Assembly: GCA_945952045.1 (NCBI GenBank)
Contig: CAMFHE010000042.1
Span: 1-40,968 of the forward strand
Origin: an uncultured Rhizobium sp.
GTDB lineage: Bacteria; Pseudomonadota; Alphaproteobacteria; Rhizobiales; Rhizobiaceae
Direction: 5' to 3'
DNA length: 40,968 bases
The notes beneath the pieces were generated by a model that searched no databases, was not told the origin of the DNA, and saw only the letters and a list, made by a program, of their open reading frames with translations. The translations under genes and the position numbers were made by a program. Below are positions 7,839-16,173 of this stretch, piece after piece (position 1 is the first letter of the stretch; every line of letters begins with the position of its first letter).

Positions 7839-9907
7839 CGTCCCTCGCGCCACCACATCGAGGCAAAAGCAAAGAGCAGGATGGCAACGCCGAGGAAGCC
7901 GGCGAACAGCGGCAGCGTGTCGATACCCTTCAGCACCGTCTCGTCGGTCATGCGGATCGCCATGCGGTCGGGATCGGCGCTGCGCACCACGCCGCGCACC
8001 GGCAGGATCGGCGGCAGGTCCAGGCTGCTGCCGGCAGCACTTGCGACACGGGTGACGAGGCCATTGGTCTCTTGCGCCAGCGGTTTCAGCGTGTCGGTCG
8101 TCGAGACCATCGCCTTGAATTCCGGCGCATCGACGGCGCCGATATGCACCAGCGTCGAGAGACTACCGTTCTCGATCTCGAACAGGCCGGTTTCGTCGAC
8201 CTTCTGCTCGGCGCGGTACAGGCCGGGCTCGTTCAGCGACATCGACAGCTGTTCGGTGCGACCGGAGGGATATTTGACGGTGGCCGGGCCGGGATCGTCG
8301 CCGACCGTCTGGCGGGTGATTTCCAGCGTGCGGCCGGCCGCACGGGCGGTCAGCGCCTCCTCTTCCAGCGTCGGTTCCTTCATCAGCCAGTGGGCGATGC
8401 GGCGATAGAGCTGCACATGCGGGCCGCCGCCTTCGAAGCCGCGCGCCCAGAGCCAGCCCTGATCGGAGAGCAGCATGGCGACGCGGCCTTCGCCGGCGCG
8501 GTTCAGCACCAGCAGCGGATGGTTCTCGGCCCCGACCATGACGGTCTGGCCCTGTGGCGGATCGACATCGACGGTGCGGAACCAGCGGCCCCAGCGCGGC
8601 GGCTCCTGCGTCGCGCCATCGAGGCCGCGGGTGACAGGGTGTTTCTTGCCGGCCTCCGACAGACGCGGATAGAAGGGCGCTTCGTCCATGCGGCCGGTGG
8701 GGGCTGCCGGCAGCACGGTCGCCAGCGGCGTCATGGCAATGGAATCCTCGCCGGCGTGCTCGGGACCTGCCGCGATCAGCAGCGCGCCGCCCTTTTGGAC
8801 GTATTGGGCGATGTAATCGTAATAGAGGATCGGCAGCACGCCGCGATGCTGGTAGCGGTCGAAGATGATCAGGTCGAAATCGTTGATCTTCTCGACGAAC
8901 AGCTCGCGGGTGGGGAAGGCGATCAGCGACAGCTCGTTGATCGGCGTGCCGTCCTGCTTTTCCGGCGGGCGCAGGATGGTGAAGTGGACAAGATCGACGG
9001 AGGCGTCGGATTTCAAGAGGTTACGCCAGGCGCGCTCGCCGGCATGCGGTTCGCCCGAGACCAGAAGCACGCGCAGGTTCTCGCGGATGCCCTCGATCAG
9101 ATGAACGGTCTTGTTGTTGGTGGCGGTGACTTCGCCGGGCAGTTCCGCGACGGTGAATTCCAGCACGTTGTTGCCGCCGCGTGGCACCTTGAAGGTGAAG
9201 GGCGTATCCTGCCCCGGCGTCGCCGTCAGCGTGGCGATCTCGGCGCCGTTCATGCGCACGGTGACGTTCGCGGCGCCGCCGGGCGATGGCCCGTCGTCGC
9301 GGACGCGAAACGTCAGTTCCTGATCCTCATTGACGAGGCCGAAGCGCGGGGCGCGGACGATCTCGATGCGACGGTCGAATTCATTTTCCTTGCCGGTGAT
9401 CAAGCCGTGTAGCGGCGCATCGAAGCCAAGCGTCTGGGCCGATGCCGGAATATCGTGAATCTGGCCGTCAGTGATGAAGATCGCCCCGCCGATGCGCGCG
9501 GGCGGCACATCCGAAATCGCGGAGGAGAGGGCGGAGAACAACCGTGTCGAGGGCGAGTCAGAATCCTCGTCATCCTTGGCCTCGACGAAGCGCGGTTCTA
9601 TGCGCGGGAAGCGGGAGAGGCGATCCTTGAGCTGCGCTTCGGCCTCGTCGGTCATCGCCTGACGTTCCGGCGTCTGCTGGCTCTGGCTGCGATCGACGAT
9701 CACGGGCACGACGGTGGAAAGCTGCTCGCGATCCTCCTGCATCAGGATCGGATTGGCGAGCGCACCGAGCAGGGCAAGCGCCGCAAGGCTGCGGATCAGC
9801 GTGCCACGAACGCCTTTCCATAGGCCGAGTGCCCAGGCCAGCACGACGAGGATGGCGAGCCCGGCGATGACCGCCCAGGGCAGGAAGGGGGAGAAGCCGA
9901 TCGTCAT
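7835..9907 (-). CDS. Membrane protein with VWA-like and GATase-like domains
   Basis: A 690-residue inner-membrane protein. Two transmembrane segments lie near residues 11-29 and 38-56. A von Willebrand A-like domain follows, with an intact metal site DRSQS (Asp72, Ser74, Ser76) and ITDG (Asp147). Residues ~180-270 look like a beta-sandwich. Residues ~277-400 (LRVLLVSGEPHAG to GGALLIAAGPEHAGEDS) resemble the class I glutamine-amidotransferase-like fold found in such membrane VWA proteins, without an obvious catalytic Cys. A last transmembrane segment is at the C-terminus (LFAGFLGVAILLFAFASMWW). It starts one base after the stop of the BatA-like gene and ends in an ATGA overlap with a GNAT gene. 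Function unknown; family context suggests a cell-envelope chaperone-like complex with MoxR. Confidence 0.82.
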   Translation of the reverse strand: MTIGFSPFLPWAVIAGLAILVVLAWALGLWKGVRGTLIRSLAALALLGALANPILMQEDREQLSTVVPVIVDRSQSQQTPERQAMTDEAEAQLKDRLSRFPRIEPRFVEAKDDEDSDSPSTRLFSALSSAISDVPPARIGGAIFITDGQIHDIPASAQTLGFDAPLHGLITGKENEFDRRIEIVRAPRFGLVNEDQELTFRVRDDGPSPGGAANVTVRMNGAEIATLTATPGQDTPFTFKVPRGGNNVLEFTVAELPGEVTATNNKTVHLIEGIRENLRVLLVSGEPHAGERAWRNLLKSDASVDLVHFTILRPPEKQDGTPINELSLIAFPTRELFVEKINDFDLIIFDRYQHRGVLPILYYDYIAQYVQKGGALLIAAGPEHAGEDSIAMTPLATVLPAAPTGRMDEAPFYPRLSEAGKKHPVTRGLDGATQEPPRWGRWFRTVDVDPPQGQTVMVGAENHPLLVLNRAGEGRVAMLLSDQGWLWARGFEGGGPHVQLYRRIAHWLMKEPTLEEEALTARAAGRTLEITRQTVGDDPGPATVKYPSGRTEQLSMSLNEPGLYRAEQKVDETGLFEIENGSLSTLVHIGAVDAPEFKAMVSTTDTLKPLAQETNGLVTRVASAAGSSLDLPPILPVRGVVRSADPDRMAIRMTDETVLKGIDTLPLFAGFLGVAILLFAFASMWWREGR

Positions 9908-9908
9908 G

Positions 9909-12725
9909 CTATTGCCCCAACCGTTCCAGGAGGGCGGGCACATGCACCTGATCGGCCTTGTAGTTGCCGGTCAGCATATACATCATGATGTTGACCCCGG
10001 TGCGGAAGGCATAGTCGCGCTGCGTCTCATCGGGCGGCACGGTCGGCAGGACGGGGGCGCTGTTGGCGTCGATGGCCCATGCGCCGGCGAAATCGTTTCC
10101 GGTGATCATGATCGGCGACACGCCGTCGCCTTGCGAGGAGGTGGCGCTGGCATTGCGCGCTTCCTGCCGGGCCTCGATCCATAGCGGGCTGCCGGAATAG
10201 CGGCCGGGAAAGCTGGAGAGCAGGTAAAACGCCTTGGTGAGCACATGGTCGCCGGGAACGGGTTCGAGCGGCGGGATATCGAGATTGGCGAGGATTTCCT
10301 GAAGGCGTTCGCCGTTCGGGCTCGTCGCGCCGGACTGGTCGAGGGCGCTGAACTGGTCGCGGGTGTCGAACAGCACGGTGCCGCCGGAGCGCATATAGGC
10401 GTCGATGCGGTTGATTGCCGCCGCCGAGGGCATGGGGGCGCTCGCCGAAATCGGCCAATAGATGATCGGGAAGACCGCCAGCTCGTCCTTGGTGATGTCG
10501 ACGCCGACGGGCGGCGCCGGCTCCAGCGTCGTGCGGTAGGTGAGATATTCGGTCAGCCCGTTCAGGCCCTGCTCGGAAATGCGGTCGACATCCGGCTCGC
10601 CGGTAACGACATAGGCGAGATGGGTGTTGGTCAACCGGTCCATCAGCACGTCGTCGCCGGGTTTCGAATCGTCGGCGCGGGCTTGCGGCGTCGGCATCAG
10701 GGCCATCGCGCCGGCGACCAGAAGCAGGGCTGCGGTGGCGCGGCCGGCGTTTCGCAGGCGGCGGGCGAAGGCTCCGTTCATGAAAAGCACAATCAGCGTA
10801 TCGGCCATCAAAAGCAGGAAAGCGAGGGTGAAGAGCGCGGGCTTGGCCGACCATGCCTCCTTGCCGATCAGCGCCTCGCGCAGCACGGCGGCGCCGGTCG
10901 GGGCCGGCGGCAGCGGCTTCAGCACCGTGCCGGAGGGGAGCAGGTTGAGGGCGGTGAAACCGTCTTCGCTGCCATAAAGGCCGGGCGGGTTATCGAAGGT
11001 CGAGGCTGTCTTTGCCAGATCGCGGCGCGGATCGAGCGGCTTGGCTGCGCCGGTATCGGCAACCAGCGCGCCCTTGGCGTCGAGCAGGCGGAAGGGCGGC
11101 AGGGCTTCGGCCGTGGCAGCGCCGCCGGCCTCGGCGGTCGCGCCGCCCGAGCGGGAAAGCTGGACGATGCGGCGCAGCATTTCGACGAACTGGCCCGAGA
11201 TCGGCAGATCCGACCACGTTGCTTCGGCGCTGACATGGAACAGCACGATGCGGCCGCCATTGACGGCGCGGGTGGTGACCAGCGGCGTGCCGTCGGCAAG
11301 GCTCGCCCAGGTGCGTTCGGCCAGATCGGGCGTCGGTTCGGCGAGAACCTGTCGCTTGACGAGAATGCCGTCCGGCCGCGCCATGCCGGCGAAGGGACCG
11401 GTCTTGGGGAAATCGGCGAGCGGTTGCGGTTCGGCCCAGGAGAGCGCGCCGCCGAGCGCGCGTTCGCCCTGACGCAAAACCACCGGCACCAGCGGATCGT
11501 CGGCGGGCGCTGCGGCAAGACGCGGGCCGGCAAAGCGGATCAGCGTGCCGCCATTGGCGATCCAGCGCTGCAAGGGCGCATAGGTTTCCTCCGGCAGGCG
11601 GCCGATATCGGCCATGATGATGACGGAGGGGTTGGAGGAGAGGATTTCCGGAATGGATTGGGCGAGGTCGGCGACCTTCGGCTCGATCAGGTCGGCATAG
11701 GGCTGCAGGGCGCGGTTGATGTAATAGAGCGGCGAGAGAAGCGGCTGGAATTCGTCTCCGACCTGGCCGGAAAGCAGCGCTACGCGGCGGCGCTTGAAAC
11801 CGTCGTCGAGCAGATGGACGGTGCCGGCATTGGCGAGACCCTCGACGCTGACGCGGGCGAAATCGTTGCGCATTTCGAAGGGGGCGGCGACGGTGCCGGT
11901 CGCGACCGTCTCGCCGGGCGCGAAATTCAGCGCACCGTTGGCGATGGGGCGGCCCTGGCTGTCCTGCGCCGTCAAGGTGAGCGCCTCGGCGGTCGCACCG
12001 TTCAGGCGGCTGGCGGTGACGCTCATCTCGTCGGCGCCGTTGCTGACGGATGTCAGGGCAAGAGCAGCCGTGCCATCGCCTTCGATCAGGCGCAATTCGC
12101 CGGGCTTGAGGGCGGCGAGATCGGTCAGCGTCGGGTCGTTGTCGGCAATCGCGATGCCATCGGTCAGGAAGGCGAGCGTGCCGGGGGCCTGACCGTTCAG
12201 CGCGGCGCGGATCGCCTCGACGGCGCGGGCGCGATCCGGCAGCAGCGGCTTGACGGTGGCGGCCAGCAGTTTTTCGCGGGCGCGGGTGGCGTCGGCGGGA
12301 ACGGCGTCATGGGTCAGGTCGGCGGTAAAGGCGAGGCTGACCGGGCGGTCCTGCTTTTCGGCGTCATCGATCAGGGCGTTTGCGGTGTCGAGACGGCGCT
12401 CCCAATCGCCGGCGGCGGCCCAGGAGTTGTCGATCAGCAGCACAAGCGGCCCGGTCGCCAGCGCCGTGCTGCGTTGGTTCACCACAGGATCGGCCAAGGC
12501 GAAAATCACCGCTGCGGCCAGCAGCATGCGCAGGAGTGTCAACCACCACGGGCTTTGCGCCGGGGTTTCCTCGCGTTTCAAAACGCGGGCGAGCACGGCA
12601 AGCGGTGGGAAGGCTTCGGCCCTCGGTTTCGGCGGCGTCAGGCGCAGCAGCCACCAGATGACCGGCAGGGAGACGAGCGCGAACAGGATCGCCGGATTGG
12701 CGAAGGCGAAGGGCAGGGCGTTCAT
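9909..12725 (-). CDS. BatA-like membrane protein with C-terminal DUF4159
   Basis: A 938-residue inner-membrane protein. The N-terminus matches the aerotolerance-regulator (BatA) N-terminal domain: a transmembrane segment near residues 10-28, the motif RLTPPKPRAEAFPPL, and a second segment near 62-79. The VWA-like domain starts at LVLLIDNSW, but its metal motif is degenerate (Asp99, Ser101, then Ala103 where a Ser is expected). Further hydrophobic segments lie around residues 640-690 and precede a ~235-residue DUF4159 domain (THLAYVVTGEPDVDR to PALLERLGQ). Its ATG overlaps the DUF58 stop by 4 bases. Role inferred from family: part of a MoxR-AAA/VWA envelope complex; no substrate known. Confidence 0.85.
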   Translation of the reverse strand: MNALPFAFANPAILFALVSLPVIWWLLRLTPPKPRAEAFPPLAVLARVLKREETPAQSPWWLTLLRMLLAAAVIFALADPVVNQRSTALATGPLVLLIDNSWAAAGDWERRLDTANALIDDAEKQDRPVSLAFTADLTHDAVPADATRAREKLLAATVKPLLPDRARAVEAIRAALNGQAPGTLAFLTDGIAIADNDPTLTDLAALKPGELRLIEGDGTAALALTSVSNGADEMSVTASRLNGATAEALTLTAQDSQGRPIANGALNFAPGETVATGTVAAPFEMRNDFARVSVEGLANAGTVHLLDDGFKRRRVALLSGQVGDEFQPLLSPLYYINRALQPYADLIEPKVADLAQSIPEILSSNPSVIIMADIGRLPEETYAPLQRWIANGGTLIRFAGPRLAAAPADDPLVPVVLRQGERALGGALSWAEPQPLADFPKTGPFAGMARPDGILVKRQVLAEPTPDLAERTWASLADGTPLVTTRAVNGGRIVLFHVSAEATWSDLPISGQFVEMLRRIVQLSRSGGATAEAGGAATAEALPPFRLLDAKGALVADTGAAKPLDPRRDLAKTASTFDNPPGLYGSEDGFTALNLLPSGTVLKPLPPAPTGAAVLREALIGKEAWSAKPALFTLAFLLLMADTLIVLFMNGAFARRLRNAGRATAALLLVAGAMALMPTPQARADDSKPGDDVLMDRLTNTHLAYVVTGEPDVDRISEQGLNGLTEYLTYRTTLEPAPPVGVDITKDELAVFPIIYWPISASAPMPSAAAINRIDAYMRSGGTVLFDTRDQFSALDQSGATSPNGERLQEILANLDIPPLEPVPGDHVLTKAFYLLSSFPGRYSGSPLWIEARQEARNASATSSQGDGVSPIMITGNDFAGAWAIDANSAPVLPTVPPDETQRDYAFRTGVNIMMYMLTGNYKADQVHVPALLERLGQ

Positions 12726-13654
12726 GCCATCCCTCCATGGGCCGCGCCGCGCGGACCGGCGGCGGGCATGCCGGAGAGATACATATGCACGGCGACCAGC
12801 GCCTCGGAGGCGAGATGATCGGTGCGGTGGCTGACGAAATTCCAGCCGAGATGGCGCAGCGTCTGGCCAAGGCTTTCACGTCTTGCTCGGTAGACGGTCT
12901 GGTATTCCTCGCGCAGCGTCTCGGCGCGGCCGGCGACCAGCTTTTGCCCTGTCTCGGGATCGATGAATTCGGTGCGGCCGGTATAGGGGAAAAGCTCTTC
13001 GGCGGGGTCGGAAATTTCCACGACATGCCCCTGCAATCCGCGACGCGCGAGCGGCGCGAGGCGGCTGATGACCGTGTCCGTGTCGTCGAGGAAATCGCCG
13101 ATCAGCACAAGATCGCTGGCGCCGCGGATCATGCGCGTATCCGGCAGGCCGGCGGTCGGTGGCGCATGGATCAGCGCCGTCGCCAGTCGTTCGGCGGCGT
13201 TGCGGGCGGAAATCGGCTCCATGATGCCGGGGCAGCCGATACGCTCGCCGGAACGGGCGAGGATCTCGGCCAAAGCCAGCATCACCACCAGCGCGCGACT
13301 TTCCTTCGAGACGATGCCGAGGGTGGACTTGTAGAGCATGGAGGGCGACATGTCGGCCCAGAGCCAGATCGTATGCGCCGCCTCCCATTCGCGGTCGCGC
13401 ACATAGGTATGGTCGTCGCGCGCCGAACGCCTCCAGTCGATGCGCGACAGGCTTTCGCCATTGGCATAGGGGCGGAACTGCCAGAAATTCTCGCCGATGC
13501 CACGCTTGCGCCGACCATGCCAGCCGGCAATCACCGTATTGGCGATGCGCCGCGCCTCGACCATGCAATCGGGCACGAGAACGGCGCGCTGGCGCGCCCG
13601 CGCCAACGCATCCTTGCCCTGTGTCGGAGTGACGATCTCGCCGATCGATGCCAA
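12722..13654 (-). CDS. DUF58 domain protein (MoxR partner)
   Basis: A 310-residue soluble protein. The DUF58 core is GIGENFWQFRPYANGESL followed by RIDWRRSARDDHTYVRDREWE (about residues 52-91), with the VWA-like metal motif DMSPS (Asp101, Ser103, Ser105) just after it. DUF58 proteins nearly always sit beside MoxR ATPases, as here. There is no transmembrane segment. It is the second gene of the operon; the 68 bases between it and moxR contain a palindromic repeat, while the 3' end overlaps the BatA-like gene by 4 bases. Biochemical role is not established in the family. Confidence 0.9.
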   Translation of the reverse strand: MASIGEIVTPTQGKDALARARQRAVLVPDCMVEARRIANTVIAGWHGRRKRGIGENFWQFRPYANGESLSRIDWRRSARDDHTYVRDREWEAAHTIWLWADMSPSMLYKSTLGIVSKESRALVVMLALAEILARSGERIGCPGIMEPISARNAAERLATALIHAPPTAGLPDTRMIRGASDLVLIGDFLDDTDTVISRLAPLARRGLQGHVVEISDPAEELFPYTGRTEFIDPETGQKLVAGRAETLREEYQTVYRARRESLGQTLRHLGWNFVSHRTDHLASEALVAVHMYLSGMPAAGPRGAAHGGMA

Positions 13655-13668
13655 GCGTTCTTCCTTGT

Positions 13669-13717
13669 TTAGCGCATGTCCTGACGGAAAACCGATGCCC
13701 GCTTTTCCGTGAAATGC
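13669..13717. repeat. RIME-like repeat, short copy 3, inside an operon
   Basis: GCGCATGTCCTGACGGAAAA is followed by CCGATGCCCGCTTTTCCGTG and AAATGCT. This aligns with the right half of copy 1 (GACGGAAAACCGCTTCGCAC, then TTTTCCTGGAAATGCTC). GACGGAAAA and TTTTCCGTG can pair, giving a hairpin in the mRNA between moxR and the DUF58 gene. Confidence 0.6.
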
Positions 13718-13722
13718 TTGCC

Positions 13723-14736
13723 TTAAGTACGAGCCTGTTTCACCAGCCCGGCAATGACATCGCGCACCGACATGCCTTCGGCGCGGGCGGCAAAGGTCAG
13801 CGCCATGCGGTGCTGCAACACCGGCTCGGCCAGCGCATGCACATCATCCAGCGACGGCGCGAGGCGGCCTTCGTAAAGCGCGCGGGCGCGGGCGCAGAGC
13901 ATCAGCGCCTGGCCGGCGCGCGGGCCGGGACCCCAGGCGACATGCTTGTCGGTGCCGGCATTGCCCTGACCAGGACGCGCCGAGCGCACCAGCGACAGGA
14001 TGGCATCGACCACGGCATCGCTGACCGGCATCTGGCGGATGAGCTTCTGGATCTCCAGCAGCCGGCCGGCATCGAGAACCGAGCCGGCCTGTTCCTCGGC
14101 GAGACCCGTGGTTTCGAGCAGAATGCGGCGTTCGTCGGCCAGTTCCGGATAATCGACATCCACCTGCATCAGGAAGCGGTCGAGCTGCGCTTCAGGCAAC
14201 GGATAGGTGCCTTCCTGCTCCAGCGGGTTCTGGGTGGCGAGCACATGGAAGGGGGCGGGCAGGTCGAGCCGCTGGCCGGCGACCGTCACATGGTATTCCT
14301 GCATCGATTGCAGAAGCGCCGATTGCGTGCGCGGGCTGGCGCGGTTGATTTCGTCGGCCATCAGCAATTGTGCGAAGACCGGACCCTTGACGAAGCGGAA
14401 CGAGCGACGGCCGTTCTCGTCCTGATCCATCACTTCGGAGCCGAGGATATCGGAAGGCATCAGGTCGGGCGTGAATTGGATACGGTTGGCATCGAGGCCG
14501 AGCACGCCGCCCAGCGTATTGACCAGCTTGGTCTTGGCAAGACCGGGAACGCCGACCAGCAGTGCATGGCCGCCGGAAAGAACCGCAATCAGCGTGTTCT
14601 CGACCACCTTTTCCTGGCCGAAGATGACCTTGCCGACTTCGGCGCGCACGGCGGCGATATCGGCCAGCGCGCTTTCGGCGGCGGCGACGATCGCCTTTTC
14701 ATCCAGGCCGGCCTCGGTGGCGTTCATCATCCCCAT
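13723..14736 (-). CDS. MoxR-family AAA+ ATPase
   Basis: A 337-residue AAA+ ATPase. It shows the Walker A motif GVPGLAKT, the MoxR-specific FTPDLMPSDILGSEV, the Walker B motif LLMADEINRASPRTQSALLQSMQE, sensor 1 ATQNPLEQEGTYPLPEAQLDRF, and a C-terminal lid with WGPGPRA. MoxR proteins act as chaperones that load cofactors or assemble envelope complexes, usually with DUF58/VWA partners, and those follow it here. In-frame ATGs exist at 14778, 14748, 14736 and 14730; I chose 14736 because GGAGA stands 6 bases before it and the family starts near there, but 14778 is possible. The 136-base divergent gap to the DUF1285 gene should hold both promoters. Confidence 0.93.
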   Translation of the reverse strand: MGMMNATEAGLDEKAIVAAAESALADIAAVRAEVGKVIFGQEKVVENTLIAVLSGGHALLVGVPGLAKTKLVNTLGGVLGLDANRIQFTPDLMPSDILGSEVMDQDENGRRSFRFVKGPVFAQLLMADEINRASPRTQSALLQSMQEYHVTVAGQRLDLPAPFHVLATQNPLEQEGTYPLPEAQLDRFLMQVDVDYPELADERRILLETTGLAEEQAGSVLDAGRLLEIQKLIRQMPVSDAVVDAILSLVRSARPGQGNAGTDKHVAWGPGPRAGQALMLCARARALYEGRLAPSLDDVHALAEPVLQHRMALTFAARAEGMSVRDVIAGLVKQART

Positions 14737-14914
14737 CTCGTTCTCCATCGCGTCAGGCGGTTGCGGCGATTCGTGCATTCGCGATAGCCTTATCCGTAGA
14801 CTTGCAACTTATTCCCAAGTTTGCGGCTGACAAGCGCGTTTCGAATGACTATCTCGTGACTGTCTTTTTTCAGGCATTCACCCATATGCCCTAAAAGTAA
14901 ACCGGGACACAAAG

Positions 14915-15538
14915 ATGGCAGGCGACGAAATCGGCAAGACGACCGACGCGGCGGGACTGGCGGCGCTGATTACGCGCGCGGCCGCCGACCGGAACGACGG
15001 CGCCAAGGGCATGCCGCCCGTCGAGCGCTGGAATCCGCCCTTTTGCGGCGATCTCGACATGGAAATCCGCGCCGACGGCACCTGGTTCTATCTCGGCACG
15101 CCCATCGGCCGTGCGCCTTTGGTGCGGCTGTTTTCCACGGTTCTGCGCAAGGACGAGGACGGCAAGACCTATCTCGTGACGCCTGTGGAAAAGGTCGGCA
15201 TCCGCGTCGTCGATGCGCCCTTTGTCGCCGTCGAAATGAATGTGGGCGAGGAAAACGGCGAACCGACGCTGACCTTTCGCACCAATGTCGGCGATGTGGT
15301 GACCGCAGGCGCGGAACATCCCTTGCGTTTTGTCATCCAGGGCGAGAATGCCGAGCTGAAACCCTATCTTCTGGTGCGCGGCCGGCTCGAAGCCTTGGTC
15401 TCTCGGGCGGTGATGTACGATCTTGTCGAACTGGGCGCGGTGATATCGATTGAGGGCCGGGATATGTTCTGCCTGCGCTCTGGCGGCGAAATCTTTCCGG
15501 TCATGCCGGCCGACGAACTGGACGCGCTGTCGCGATGA
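14915..15538 (+). CDS. DUF1285 family protein
   Basis: A 207-residue protein of the DUF1285 family. The diagnostic start of the domain is PPVERWNPPFCGDLDMEIRADGTWFYLGTPIGRAPLVRLF (about residues 39-78), and the end is RAVMYDLVELG with EIFPVMPADEL. No catalytic residues are known and it is predicted cytoplasmic. It opens a three-gene operon with 4-base overlaps; the next genes are a CoA-type Nudix enzyme and a tRNA nucleotidyltransferase, an arrangement I know from other rhizobia. Whether the three are functionally linked is not known. Confidence 0.9.
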   Translation: MAGDEIGKTTDAAGLAALITRAAADRNDGAKGMPPVERWNPPFCGDLDMEIRADGTWFYLGTPIGRAPLVRLFSTVLRKDEDGKTYLVTPVEKVGIRVVDAPFVAVEMNVGEENGEPTLTFRTNVGDVVTAGAEHPLRFVIQGENAELKPYLLVRGRLEALVSRAVMYDLVELGAVISIEGRDMFCLRSGGEIFPVMPADELDALSR

Positions 15539-16173
15539 CGCTCGACCTGCCGCTTTATTCCGCCGCCGAATTCCGGCGCCGGGCGCTGGCTCAAAACGGC
15601 GCGCCGGTAGAGCTTGCCTGGCGCGAACATGGCGATTTCCTGCTCAATCCCGATCTCTGGACCAGCCTCGAAGGCATCCGGCTGAAGGATGCGGCGGTGC
15701 TGGTTCCGGTCGTCGATGACGGCGACGACGCCAAGGTGATCTTCACCCAGCGTACGACAAAACTGCGCAAGCATTCCGGCCAGATCGCCTTTCCCGGTGG
15801 GGCCATCGATCCCGAGGACAGGAATGCCGAAGGGGCGGCCCTGCGCGAGGCGGAAGAGGAGATCGGGCTTCGTCCCGGTTTCGTCGAACCCGTCGCTCGC
15901 CTGCCGCAATATCTGGCGGCGACCGGCTTTCGCATCACGCCGATCCTCTCGGTGGTCCAGCGCGGTTTTCACCTGACGCTCAATCCGCACGAGGTGGAAA
16001 GCGCGTTTGAAGTGCCGCTGTCCTTCCTGATGAACCCGGCCAACCACACGCGCGACAGCAGCGTCTGGCAGGGGATCGAGCGGCATTTCTATCGCATGCC
16101 TTATGAGGACTGGATGATCTGGGGCATCACCGCCGGCATCGTGCGCACACTCTATGAAAGGCTTTATGCATGA
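15535..16173 (+). CDS. CoA-type Nudix pyrophosphatase
   Basis: A 212-residue Nudix hydrolase predicted to split CoA or its derivatives into 3',5'-ADP and phosphopantetheine, in the cytoplasm. The CoA-specific signature LRKHSGQIAFPGG (residues 77-89) precedes the Nudix box, which ends REAEEEIGL (104-112) with the metal-binding Glu residues intact; the spacing inside the box has the two-residue insertion common in this subfamily. It overlaps the DUF1285 gene by 4 bases and the tRNA nucleotidyltransferase gene by 4 bases, so all three are translationally coupled. Confidence 0.9.
   Translation: MTLDLPLYSAAEFRRRALAQNGAPVELAWREHGDFLLNPDLWTSLEGIRLKDAAVLVPVVDDGDDAKVIFTQRTTKLRKHSGQIAFPGGAIDPEDRNAEGAALREAEEEIGLRPGFVEPVARLPQYLAATGFRITPILSVVQRGFHLTLNPHEVESAFEVPLSFLMNPANHTRDSSVWQGIERHFYRMPYEDWMIWGITAGIVRTLYERLYA

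Noticed and set aside
7829..9412. Long plus-strand open frame (527 residues) opposite the VWA/GATase gene
   Set aside because: Rich in Arg, Gly, Ala and Gln repeats typical of antisense translation in GC-rich DNA; the minus-strand frame has clear domains and operon overlaps.
10245..12818. Very long plus-strand open frame (857 residues) opposite the BatA-like gene
   Set aside because: Shadow frame of a GC-rich gene: no domain, low-complexity RAG/GQ composition, and it crosses two real minus-strand genes.
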